64,000 nt of DNA from Papilionanthe hookeriana x Papilionanthe teres (taxonomy: Eukaryota; Streptophyta; Magnoliopsida; Asparagales; Orchidaceae). Numbering within the stretch: the first letter of the stretch is position 1; every line of letters begins with the position of its first letter. Shown one piece after another: positions 30,721-42,898 of this stretch. The translations under genes were made by a program, and so were the position numbers. Under the pieces are notes generated by a model. It ran no database searches and was not told where the DNA came from. It saw only the letters and a program-made list of their open reading frames with translations. The stretch covers positions 74,146,121 through 74,210,120 of the forward strand of contig CM040421.1 in NCBI GenBank assembly GCA_022702705.1, given 5' to 3'.

Positions 30721-33404
30721 CCTCTTCTTCATGAGGAATATGTTCGAAGCCCTAACCTAATTCCTATGCTTCTCCTTCACGATTATGGGCATCTTCCTCC
30801 TTATTAAATCCTAACTGAATTCTTCCCTGTTGTTTTCTCTTCATTGCCGATTCTCACCATCGTTTACTACACCATTAAGTAAGTTTCCCGACCAAAGGAG
30901 TCTGGACAACTTCCTATTCTCAAACCCTAATTGATTTCTTCTCTATGGTGTTTTATCATCACCATCAATCTTTACCCCCCATTTCTTTGGCTATCAATAC
31001 CCCCTTGGGTGAAGCTTTGCGAGCGAACTTTTGTGGAGTCTGTTTTTTCTCTGAAATCCTATCTCATGGTCTCTTATTTCTACAACCATTCTTCATCCTG
31101 TAGACATTTTGAGGTAAGAATCTAAAAATTTCATCTTTCTTCCTGCTATAGTTTAGGTTATCCAATGGGTAAATTTTTTTTTTTATCCTTAAGGACTTAT
31201 TTTATTTTATCTTTTGAAACTCATTTTGAATCAACATAAGTCATGAGTTGATCTCCTGATTACTTAGGTTAGTGGATTCATGAGATATTTTCCTTGGTGT
31301 ATGATGATGAACAATTTTTTTTTTTTTTTTTCGGCTATCCTCCTTTTATTGATGATTCGTTAGTTTATCTTATACTATTTGAGGATTCTTAAAAATAGGA
31401 TGTGATTGTTTTAAATGAAATTTATTAAGGTTAAGAAAAATTTGACCGTTAATTTCTTTACATTTTACAGAATTGAAATACTTCACTTCTCTAGTGGGAG
31501 ATTATGTGCTTTGGATTGGGTTGATGATTACGTTTATATTCTACCATCTATAAGCAAAACATATTTTAAAATAATTATAGTTCAGAGTTGTTGACTATAA
31601 TAACTTCTAGAGGTTATTTAAATTAATATTTATATTTCTTTAATTTCCTGAATATCCATTTTCTTGAGAGTTTCTTATTTGTATGTTACCAAATCATAGT
31701 GTTTTTTTTTTTTTTTTTTGCCACCCATTGTCGGATTACTTGCTTGGGCTCAAAACTTTATAATAATCAGAATACTGATTTAGTGTATTTGAGATGAATT
31801 GTGGCTTCATTTTCAAGAAAAGAATGATAAATTAATTGGTGATCATTTGTTGGTTTGATGTTCGAACCCTTTATAGTGACTGTTGGGTTTCTTTACTTTA
31901 CATAAACATCATATGATCATTTTGGATTTCTTTTACCTTGCTCAACTGAATCTTAAAGCTATTATTCTTTATTTGGTTGATTTTTAGGAACTTTATAATA
32001 TGCTGAAATTTGCCCTTAACATATGAGATTTGAATATTCTAACCCTTATTATATGAGCGTTCGAATCATATCAAACAATATTTGTTTCTTTTATTATTGC
32101 TATGCAATATTTGGAAACTTTATACTTATTGAAGAGTGTTTCTTACGGCTTGGAGCTTTTATATGACGATGATTTAGTTCTTAATGCTTAGCACATATAA
32201 GGAGGTTAATGGGTATGTGTTAAGACTTGAATACGAGACATGTGAATGTATTTAATGATTCATATGGGAGAAGTGCAAGTTATTTACAAATTTAATAATC
32301 ATATTTTAGTTTATTATGGGGATATCACCAAATTTGTCTTTAGCGGCTAAGTTTTATCTTGGCCTTTACAATTTAAATTCTTTTAAGTTATAGAATGAAA
32401 TTGTGAAATGGTCTTGTGGGGTGCTTTTCTTGACTGTGATGCAATTCGAATCCATTTAGACAGATAGGATTTGAGACTTTTGTAGCATTTGACATGTAAA
32501 TTAAAAAAAAAAGAAAAGAAAAGAAACTTGGAGATTTTTGTTTGAGAAAGGAAGAACTCAATGTAATTACAATCTTGAAAATTTTGCAAAACTTGTTATA
32601 AACAATTTGAAACTACTATAATTTGTTTCGTTGTGACTTGGAAACTTTGAGATGCATTTGTGAAGTACCTGTCCAAGACATCTATTATTACAATTGTTTG
32701 ATTAAAATAAAAATGTGCAAAGGATGAAATGAAATCCATTCAAGGAATTGTTGATGCTTCACCCTGAAAAACCTGAAAGCTTTTAATATGAAATTTGGTT
32801 AAGTTGGTAAGCCCAAATACTTCACCTTCGAAAATTCAAAAAATTTAATGTGTTATTTGGTTAGATTGGGAAACTTGGGTGATTCACTTTTGAAAATATG
32901 GAAAGTTTTCATTTTTTATGTTCTTTAGTTTGGTTGGGAAGTTGACAGTGGTTGATGCATTGTTTATTCTGTTACAATTATTTATGATCTTGTAACATCA
33001 GTAATTTGGTGCGGGTTAGGTCGGCTCGGTTATAATGCTATTATTACCCTTGATTCGATATTGAAAATATTTGTGTAGTCATAAACATCATATCAGGTTT
33101 TGTGAGTTTTATATCACAAGATTCCTATGTCTTTACATATATAACACCTAAACTGCAATTCTTATATTCATGCCACCTTATTAATGCATGAAGATGAATA
33201 GTTTACCCTTTTAAAGGTTAAAGGGGTAGGTTTTTTTATATAAAACCCCAATTATCTTGGAAAATATGATTTGATAACATGTGACACTGTTGATGCTTAT
33301 TTTACTTATGGGAGATTTATATGCATAGCACACAATTCTTTAGTATTTATATATGGACATTCAATTTTCAAAATTTTTAAAAATTTTGATGCATTTAGAT
33401 TATG

Positions 33405-33563
<159 letters not shown>

Positions 33564-36030
33564 AGGTATATTCTTAACTAAGACGATTGACTTCACGTTT
33601 ATAACAAATTAAAGTTTTATTATTTTTTTTTCTAAAAGGTTATGGTTTGTATTACAACTTCCCATAAAAATGGCATCATCTCCAACCCTAATTATGTGAT
33701 AGATATGTAAATATCTCTTAATATATAATTAGGGCTTTTTATCATTCTTTTATGTGGGGTATACTACTTCAAATAGTTTATCCTATCTTTAAGCGTTTGA
33801 ATTTGATAACAAGAGAATGCGATCACATTTTCTTTGAAAAGTTTGTATATGAGGCATACAATGTTACTTGGATATACTCAATGTTTGAACTTAAAGGTGT
33901 AAGGCTAATGTTACAAGAATTTTTTGAAAAGTTATTTCTTCTGATCTTATGATGTAAAATTTCTCAGATTATTGGATATGCATATGGATTATCAAACTGT
34001 CCTATAAACTGTAAAGTATGATGGTTAAGGGAAATGATGTATAACGTAATATTCCTGCTTATATAATTGAAACTTTTAAATAACCAATAATTGATTATTA
34101 GTTGCCCTTTTCATTTCATTAGGTTGTTGGCTGCTTTAACCTCACTTTTGAACAAATCGTGAACCACTTTTTATAGCATCAATTATTGGAAATCTAGAAA
34201 TTAAAATGCTATAGAAACATCACATACATGAACATTACATACATATAACACAGGTGGCTGAAGATTCTTACCTTTTCTATGTTCACTTGTCAATCAAATG
34301 ATAGTGATTTGAAGTTGCCCAACCTTAGTGTTTTGTTGGTAGTTTCTATTCAATATTGGTATATAAACTTTAATGCTTCGGTTTATTGTGGGATTGTGAA
34401 GGATGAGAAGTCTAATACTGAGCCATCCTCAACTTAGATTATTATACCCAACTTTAATTTTCCATATGCCTATCACTTAACCTTTATGAAAATATACATG
34501 CTTAAGTTTTCATACTTAGTTTTCAACGTTTTTTTTAACCCTTTTCTCGTATATAAACTTTTACTATGCAATTATAATTTGTTTTGAATGATCATCAGAG
34601 CATGCAACGCACTGACACTTCCTCTTTTACTGACTTTACTGTACATATCTGCTCATACATGTGATATTATTCTGCTATTCTTTACTGTGTTTTTTGGAGG
34701 TTTATACAGAACTCTAGGAAAACAAACATAGGGCATATGTTTAAGAGTGGACCTTATAACACATAACCCACATACAACTTTGGTGAAATAATAATTTCAA
34801 CACTTTTCAAAATTCCATAACAAAACATTTTCAAAACAACAACTAACATTTTTTTAAAAACTTCAGACCACTAATAATAACATAATAATAATTCATCTTT
34901 TTGGATTTATGAGGATCTCTCGGATGAGGTAACCTACGGTTCCTAATGAAAATTTTTATGTTATTATGAGTTTATCAGCTTGGTTCTACTAAGTAAATCC
35001 AAAATTAACAAGTGATGCCCGGACAAAAGAACTGTAGGAACTTGGCCGATTTCGCTTAACATAATTAAAATATTCCTCATTTTCTTTAATTATTTTTAAT
35101 AACAATGAACACCAACTCAAAACACATTGTATCAATTCAAAACACGTTGCACAAGATTATACTAAATGACAATAAAGACTTAGGATAGACTATTCTAAGC
35201 ATAGTCTCTCTCTTTTCTCCACTTTTCACTGAACAAAGTGGCAGTGATAGAGAAAATGACGGACAACATTCAGACAACAATCGAGACCATAACAACGAAG
35301 CAAATGGGCAAGTCTCAACTAAACTTTATGTAGTTTTAAACAACATACACTGTTAGGACTTTGAGGTAGTTCGTGCAGCACGACTTAAATCCTCATGCTA
35401 TCTTTAGGCTTTTGTATGGTCATATATCATGTGATATAAGTCCTAAACTCTTTTTAGGGTTTCAGGTGGTCGTTCGGTATGATATAAATCCTCCTATTTT
35501 CCCAAGTTGGTTGCGTGTCATGCTGATATAAGTCCAATATTTATAAATAAATTTTAGGATTAAAACATTAAATTAACTCCCCTTTCAAAGAAGTAAAGTT
35601 AAACCATAAACTAGTTTGAGATGTCACTTAAGCTTCTTTGATATCTTCGACATCTCATACTATTCACTTCTTTGGGTTCCGTAAATATATGTTTCACTTT
35701 GAGCCTTTCGCTTTAACTTTCCAACAAGTAATCATGGAAACCTAAATCTTGAATTCTTAAAGATGAAACTCTTATTTTTATCGAGAGTCTTTTAGGTGAC
35801 TTTGATTGCCGATGATATAATTAACTATAGGGGCTTGTCTCTGTAGAAGAATTAGTAACCCAGGAATCTGAACCATATCTAAACTTTATCTTAGTTAGAG
35901 GTATTGTCGGTCACAAATTTTGTAGATCAAAATAAAGTCATAAATTTCTTAATTTAAATAGTTAAGCCTACTATCAGGTGATATTGCTCATCCTTCAAGA
36001 TGATATATCACTTGTGGTATCGTGCTCAAC

Positions 36031-36038
36031 TATATAAA
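36031..36038 (+). promoter_or_regulatory. E2 putative TATA box in the LTR
   Basis: TATATAAA in the block GTGGTATCGTGCTCAAC-TATATAAACTATT, about 137 bases before the LTR end, at the same distance as in E1 and in a sequence conserved between two otherwise diverged LTRs. Confidence 0.6.
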
Positions 36039-36179
36039 CTATTAGATATATGAGTTCTATCTGGCCTTGTTGCTTTCCAAAATAAAGAGTACTATTTTTT
36101 TCAAGATCAAAATTACATTACATATTAAAGTTAAAATTTAAAATTTTATTTTTAAAATAAATTATGATGGACAATGGAT

Positions 36180-37093
36180 TCCTCAATGGTCGACCTGCTA
36201 AGCATTTGTGGTGATCAATTTCTCAGCTGAACGAACTTGGACAGTTGGTCTCCCACTTTATTTTCTTCCTGGTCAACGTGCTCAATTCTGAACTGGGTGA
36301 ACTTCCAAATTTTTGCTTTAGCTTTATTGAGACACCTGATCATCAGCTTATCTCAAGCCTCAATTTCTCTTTATTTGGTTCACAACCAACTGTGCATCTA
36401 ACTTTACGATTATGCTCCAATCACTCATCTCATAACTAGATGCACACCGATGATCAATGCTTCATACTCTGCTTATTTATGACCTTGAACTCCACACGAC
36501 AGAGTGGTACAGGTGCTCTTCTGATAGACTACTCATAGCTAGCTTTAACTTTGCCTTTGATCTATTTAAGCACTGCCTACATATAAAATATATTCTTATC
36601 GACTGCTAGGATCTTCTTTGGTCAGTCATCCTTACTTCATGAATTCTTTCAAGAAATCCTCAACTGTCTAAGCTTTGATGGCCATCCAATGGACATATGT
36701 GATGTTAAATTCACTCAGTTTTATCGCATACTTGAACGGTCGACCAAGACAATGTTAGAGATCTATGTGGGCATTGTACCTCAAGGATGTAACTGACTTC
36801 TTTCAACTTCAACACCTCCTCCTTGATAAGTCCGACTAGTGTCTTCAATGAGTTCCTGATTCTCAATTTTATCGGTCGAAGTGCATTGTTCACTTTCAGG
36901 TGGTGGCAAGTGAAATTGACTTGTATTCCAGGAATCTCTATTGTTGACCAAGCGAAGATATCTTAATAATCCCTAAGTGTTTGCACCAATAACTCCTCGT
37001 GCCTTACATCAAATTTCTCTGTTATTAGAAAAGACTTATTAGGCTCTTCTTCAGTGAATAGAATCTACAGGGTTGTCTCGCTGGTCTCGAGAC
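36180..37093 (-). pseudogene. E3 pol remnant: start of RT and second RNase H
   Basis: On the minus strand 37060-36640 reads LFTEEEPNKSFLI, DIFAWSTIEIPGI, HHLKVNNALRP and EEVLKLKEVSYI, the region leading into Ty3/gypsy RT. After a large internal loss, 36480-36228 gives VKLDAQLVVNQIK and IEHVDQEENKVGDQLSKF, the end of the archaeal-like RNase H of Tat-type elements. Many stops and frame changes. It lies in the same orientation and order as the gag-protease remnant at 42.9-45.1 kb, from which it is separated by Athila-type insertions. Confidence 0.72.
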
Positions 37094-37290
37094 TGATATG
37101 TTGATAATTTTTACTTGTATTTTTGTATTTTACTTGATAATATTTCACTTTGAGGAAGGTTTTATGTTGATTTTGTAAGAGAAACAGAGAGAAAAAATAC
37201 GAATTAAAATGGATTGAAATGAAGAAAAAGGAGCAAAATGGTGTTCTGATGACTAAGTGCTAGGACTTGAAACCTAGGCTTGTCTAATTG
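37094..37290 (+). mobile_element. Athila-type LTR fragment, plus strand
   Basis: It starts TGATATGTTGATAATTTT and aligns for about 200 bases with the LTR at 41400 (about 75% by eye), then stops. With that LTR it may mark one plus-strand element inserted in E3, later broken by the minus-strand Athila-type copy. The flanking E3 reading frame resumes right before it. The low identity leaves open that the two LTR pieces come from different insertions. Confidence 0.6.
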
Positions 37291-37539
37291 TTGTATCAAT
37301 ATTCTCTGAGGAAGTGGTGAATGTGATATTTCTATATCTATATAGTTGATGACATAGTTTTCTCTAATTTCTTAATAATTTCTTCTGATGGTCTTTTAAT
37401 CTCCTTATCCTCATCTCTCAACTCAAAGTTTTTTTGAAACATATCCTCAAATTCTCTTCTAAATATTAGTTTGATAACTTTATATTGCTCATCATTCATC
37501 TGCTTAGCGTTTATCTCAGTCTCTAGGTAAAATCTCTAG

Positions 37540-38040
37540 GGGTTAACTGTTATTTGCACTAATAATCTACCCCACTTGGTTTTTCATATTCCTTATTTCA
37601 GCCCCTTGACTTTCCAACTGACTCTGCATTTGATTAAAATTTTCATCTAATAGTAATTTTATCTCTTCATTATGTGGGTTAAAGTTAAAATTATGTGGAA
37701 AAGAAAATTCATTATTAAAATCACCTTGACTATTCCAATTACACATCTGATTAAATTTATTATGTTCACAAAAATGGTTTTCTCCTCCAAAATTATTATT
37801 CCGGTAAAATTTGAATAATTTTCCCAACCTGGACCGTAATAATCAGAATAATGATTATATATCTCATGGCTACTTTCAAAATAGTTAGGCTCCACGAATT
37901 GACTAAATAAATTTTCCTTAATAACTGGGGGTCCCTGAGGATAACTCCCTATGTATTGATCTAACTTCATCGCAATATCAACAACCTGAGAACTTAATAT
38001 AGTAAGCATATCATCTTGAAATTGTGCCACTCTCTTGGGG
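37540..38040 (-). pseudogene. Athila-type Gag fragment
   Basis: Two overlapping minus-strand frames (38030-37659 and 37827-37567) together read like the C-terminal part of an Athila Gag: NHYSDYYGPGWENYSNF, an Asn/Phe-rich stretch (NNNFGGENHFCEHNKFNQ), then a short coiled helix ending EIRNMKNQVG, the typical NQVGQL-type ending. A frameshift separates the halves. Its 5' LTR and PBS lie just to the right. Confidence 0.68.
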
Positions 38041-38381
38041 TTTACTCTTTCGAAGCTACAAGTATATAATCCAAATCTGAATATTAATTATTTTTTTGAT
38101 ATGTCATTTCTACATTAAATTCATGGAGACTTTTCTGATTCATCATTATCACAAAGTTCTCTCTAAATCTGATTCGTAAAGTTCAAGTTCTGCAGCTTTT
38201 AAACTACACATATAAATTTAAAGACTTAACTAATATGACAGATATCAAAAATATTTTTTGGTATTTTAGATTTTCTTTAAGATAAACACAAAATAATTAA
38301 ACACACAATATAATAATATTATAAATTCTAAATCTAAGTCTTACATATTTAACTAAAATTCTCCTAAAGTTCTTACCGAAG
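38041..38381 (-). other. Leader and upstream gag of the 38-kb Athila-type copy, decayed
   Basis: Between PBS and recognisable Gag. Only short frames with frequent stops; AT-rich. Confidence 0.4.
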
Positions 38382-38401
38382 CTTCCCTGGTAATGGCGCC
38401 A
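38382..38401 (-). other. Primer binding site, Athila-type copy
   Basis: On the minus strand TGGCGCCATTACCAGGGAAG follows the LTR end by six bases. It resembles the Asp-type primer site of Athila elements (TGGCGCCGTTGCCGGGG) with substitutions. Confidence 0.75.
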
Positions 38402-38407
38402 AAAACT

Positions 38408-40409
38408 TGATGCGTCCCTAGTGTGTGCTGTTTTTCTGTGTGTTTTATGTCAATTTAATTCCTTTAAGCGGTGCCAAAAACTTGACCCGACTCTTAATTA
38501 CACAGTAATTAAGCTTTCAAAATATGGCAAAATACTTGACTAAATCTATATTTAGCGGCTAATATGAAAAATCAAAATGTTATTAAATATAACAAATAGT
38601 TTACACACTATGGGTGCTACTCAAGTGCACGTACTTTTTTAAGTAATATAAGGCTTTCTTTAAAATCTCCAGTATCGATCACATTGAGAAGCGAGGTAAG
38701 AAATCCCTTAGGCTAATTCTAGTCCACTACATTCACTCCTTAGTTTGGAAGGTCGATTAAAGTATATTTTCTAACAAGTACTCCTAAAGGTAAGCCTAAA
38801 GTTTAAAACAATTAATAAATACACCTAAATGAAAATATTAATTATAAAGATAACCCTTTATGGATGAATTGGGTTTGAGGATTTTGACATGTTTAAAACT
38901 ACTATTTATATGTAGTGAATTGAATAAAGTTTAGGATTGGGATACATTAATTATTGTATGCGCCAAATATGAGAAATCATATTCTTAACACTCTTCCGGG
39001 TACATAAAAAACATTGGCTAATCCAGAGTTTGGTCCCTAAATCCATGGTTAGGCTGGGAGGATACTGGCTCTCACTTCAGAGCTCCGATTTCCCCTCGCC
39101 CGAGGGCTAACTCTCACTTTAGTTTCCAAACACTAAGACCAAATTGGGGATTTTAGTCTGTCACCCTAAAATCTCTAACTCTACGCCCATCAAAGTATAT
39201 TTCCCTATTTATTTGCACTTAATCCCATGGATTACATTCTCATTCATGACATTGAATGTGGTTCCACTTTGTTAAGAATTACACCGCCCTCTCGGATTTT
39301 AATGTAATTACAATGAATTTTAATACTACAATGGGCCCTTATTTTAATGTAAATAAGTGCAAGTAAAAGCCATCACATTTATAATTAAAGCCTCTTCTAA
39401 CATGCATCCTAATAACCTAAACATGAATCGTGCTCTTTGCAAAAAAAGTAAAATGAAAACAATGGCATAATTTTCTTATGCCATTATTCTCAAACAAGGA
39501 GTAAGAAAGACAAATCACAAAGCACGAAGAAAACACAACTAAAAACTTCATTTCATTAAAGCAAATTCACTAGATAAGTGTTTAAAAAATCATAAGATAA
39601 TGTAGAACAAAATAATTATCTTTCTCTCCTTAAATTAAAGATGAAATTCTATCCCACAAAGTCTCCTACTGATCCATGCAATGCTAGTACATTTCCTTAC
39701 AGCTTCTCTCAAAATCGCCACTCCAATCTCTCCAAAAAGGTAGAAATCTTTTATTTCTACTCCTATTCTAAGATCTCTAAACATTCTCCACATTTTCTCA
39801 CTCACACACACTACTTTTCTGACATAAAAACAATCTATTATAGTGTAGGGACGAATTTCCCAAGAGTTTCCTCAAGAAACCTTCCAAAAAGCGTCTCAAT
39901 TCAATGTATATGGGCAAATAACTGTCCCTGGCGCAGTCAGCACTATTTTTAGGTGTTGTCGGCACCCAAACTCTTTGTTCTCTGAACTTTGCTGCCTTCG
40001 GCGCCCATTCTGGCGTCGTCGGCGCCACTTTGCAGCAGCTCCACCATTTTGCTCCATTTGGCTTCGTTTCAGCTCTGTTTCACCCCGTTTCAGTTGTATT
40101 GTGTTCCTAACATCTTCACCTATAAGATAAGCATAAAAACAACATTTCTTTAAAGTGTAATTTCATTCAAAAACATGTGAGAAGTGTAAAAGAGATTAAA
40201 CATAGAAAGTTATATCAAAATGTGTCAGGTCAGAATTTTCATTCTTACTCGTTTTTGCTCAAAATAGCACATTTTTTCTTCTTTTTCTCCAAAAGTTCAT
40301 TTCTTGTACCTAAAATCAAAAACACACATAATAATTTCCTTTAAAGTGTAATATCATTAAATTAAGCATTAAATGTATATGAAAAATCAAGCATTTTTTA
40401 GACGTGTCA
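38408..40409 (-). mobile_element. 5' LTR of a minus-strand Athila-type element
   Basis: It starts TGATGCGTC and ends GACGTGTCA on the plus strand, a worn inverted pair. It is followed on the element strand by the PBS and gag remnant. Bases 39050-39260 match the E6 LTR at 57297-57500 (AGGCTGGGAGGATA, CCAAATTGGGGAT, GTCACCCT). It contains the GGCGCC motif cluster at 39930-40027. The element's 3' part is missing. Confidence 0.78.
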
Positions 40410-41386
40410 TGATTACATATGATAAAGTTTGGGTGGGAAGAATTATAATTTGTTCAATTGTTTGTCCCTTTGTGAAAAAAGTATTAGATTTTGATTTTGT
40501 TGACATAAGTAAAGTGGAGTGGGTATGAATTTGACACTATAGCAATCTAAAAGGAAGGGGATACATAGATAAATGACAGTTGGAGTTTATCTAAATTAAA
40601 CTGAACTAGTTGTAGACTAATATTTGAAATTCAATAAATGATTGTTTAAATCAACATATTTAATTTTAAGAATATTAGGTTATTTGGTTAGTTAATTGTA
40701 GCTAGATGTGTCTATTTTTCAAAATTTAGCCTCCATCTAATTTGCATTTATGATAATAATTCATAACTTGTAAAGTTTGAATGAAACGGGAAGGTTGAAG
40801 GATTTAATTTAATGAGATTGTAGTAGAGTTCAAAATCATTAAGAGGCTAATCCTGATATAATAATCCTCAAGGAAGTTTTTGAAAGGTGGGATTACCGAA
40901 AAAGAAATGAGATTGTAAATAATCATCCAAATGAAAGAAAGAGAAAGACAAAGAATTAAATAAGTTATTAAGGAAAAGACATCGAGGAGAAGCTTGAGGA
41001 GAAGCCTTAACAAAATTGGTTTTGCTACTATTTCTTTTAAATTGGAATGTTTGTAACAATCTTTATTTTGGTTTAGTTTAAATGTCTACGATTTATTAGT
41101 AGTTCTTCTTATGGAGGACAAAATTTTTAGAATTTGACATCTATATTATATTAACTTTGCATCTCCTAGATCACTTGAAAGGAATATAAGATTAAATATC
41201 ATTTGAAGAAGTTCAAGTTACTCGAAGCATATGTGACAGAATAATTCAATAGAGGAACCTTGTCACTAACTTTGAAAATTTTGAAGTTTAATTGTAGGCA
41301 GTAACTTATAAATATCCATTCCTATTATGTTTAACAAGATCCAATGTTTACGTTTTGATTGTTACTTGGGGATAAGTAACTTACAA
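40410..41386 (+). other. Interior remnant of the plus-strand Athila-type element
   Basis: AT-rich sequence before a PPT and LTR. No protein recognised; 40804-41059 frames are composition artefacts. It ends with the hairpin GTTACTT, loop, AAGTAAC (41361-41380) next to the PPT. Confidence 0.45.
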
Positions 41387-41399
41387 CTTTTGGGGATTT
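41387..41399 (+). other. Polypurine tract, plus-strand Athila-type element
   Basis: CTTTTGGGGATTT directly before the LTR start TGATATG, parallel to the E6 tract. Confidence 0.6.
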
Positions 41400-42898
41400 T
41401 GATATGTTGATAATTTTGTACTTGTTATTATTTGTATTTTTGTATTTTGCATGATAATACTGCAATTTGAGAAAAGTTTTATGCTATCCTTGTAGGTTTT
41501 AGCACGTAAGGGAATGAATGGAATCATAATGAATCAAAATGAAGAAATAATAGCAAAATGGTGTTATGGCACCTAGGCACTAGGACTTGGTGCCTAGGCA
41601 CCAGAACCAGTCTCTTTAGAGTCAAAATAAAGAGCGATAAAAACCCATTGCTGGACTAGGAGTGTCAGGGCGCTGTATTTGAAGCACTGGGGTGCTAGAT
41701 TGCAGCGCTTAAGTACTAAACTTTGGGGAAGATTTCCCGAGCACTTGGAAAACCCCACGCTGGACATGGAGCACATGAGTGCTAGAAGAGCAGAGCCTAT
41801 GCACCACGATACTAGCGCCTAGTTCTATAGAGTGATAAATAAGTAGGGCCCCAGTGCCACATATGGATGCCTCAGTGCTTGTACCTGAATTTTGACAGTT
41901 TGTGTGGTTCAAACTTTTGTTATCTATGGAAAAAATATAAATTGGATGAAGACAAAAATTAAGGGGCTTTCTCATCATTTTGTTCTATCATTTTGCGAGA
42001 GATATTGGAAGAGAAGGCTAAAGTTTTTGCAAAGACATTAGAAGAGATGAAAAGAGAAAGATTGGGAGGACAGAGAGAGTTTACTGTTTGCTATTAGTGA
42101 AATCCCCAAACTACGCTATTAGTGAAATCCCCAAACTACTTTTTTGTGAAGGAGATAAGTGTGATTACATTTTATTTTCTACAGCACGTCTTTGGAAAGA
42201 CTTTGATTTTGATTTTTATATATAAAACTATGTTTAATTTGATAATATTTATCATGAATAGTGAGTGTCTTCTTGTTTCTCTCTTTAGTTGAGATGATGA
42301 ATGGATAGGACAAAAGATTTGTGATAGTTTGGGCTTTCATTTGAATTTAAAAGTGTTGTGTTAACTTAAGAACTTAATTTAATTTCTACTTACCCAGTTG
42401 ATTGTTAAAACCTTTTGTGAATACTTATATCCGAAAGGATTTTGCATGGAACAAAAAGAGTTAACAACATTAAATCATTTGAATAAGGATATTGTCGATG
42501 GATTTGTTAAACTTTCTAGGGGTCATTTTGTTTTTAACAGAACAAGAGTTTTAAGGAACTACACTTAAGGCTGCTAATTTTCTTTAGATCACCGAATAGG
42601 GATAAGGAAGAATTTTCCTCAAGATTGACACTATTTTTGAATCTAATTATTGCTCAATTAATCACTTGATCAATTAAAGAGGGAAAACTCACAACACCTA
42701 ATTTGATAAAATAATCTACTTTCTTGTTACGATAAACAATCTTTTCATAACTTTCGGATAGGTTTAAAATTGAACTTGAAATTAAAATGTTTAGGCTTAG
42801 ACTACTAGTAGTAGGCTAGAACTTTTCCTTCATTATGTTTTTCTAGTTCCCTATGGAATCGACAACCAGACTTAAGCCCAGTTTTTATTGATATGTCA
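41400..42898 (+). mobile_element. 3' LTR of the plus-strand Athila-type element
   Basis: It is preceded by a PPT and hairpin and begins TGATATGTTGATAATTTT. Its layout parallels other Athila LTRs: CACTTTRAAGRAA-like words, then AGCAAAATGG, then a GGCACC/GCACT-rich cluster. Near the end it has TTCCCTATGGAATCGACAACCAG, matching the Athila LTR wording. The right limit is approximate: E3 sequence resumes at about 42900, and TGATATG occurs at both outer borders, so the target duplication cannot be separated from the LTR ends. Confidence 0.65.

Noticed and set aside
30760..31130. Leader exon of a host gene with donor GAG/GTAAG
   Set aside because: The stretch lies inside the E2 LTR and no downstream exon could be found.
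37094..42898. A clean target-site duplication TGATATG around the plus-strand Athila-type element
   Set aside because: The same bases occur at the LTR start after the PPT, so they belong at least partly to the LTR and cannot prove a duplication.
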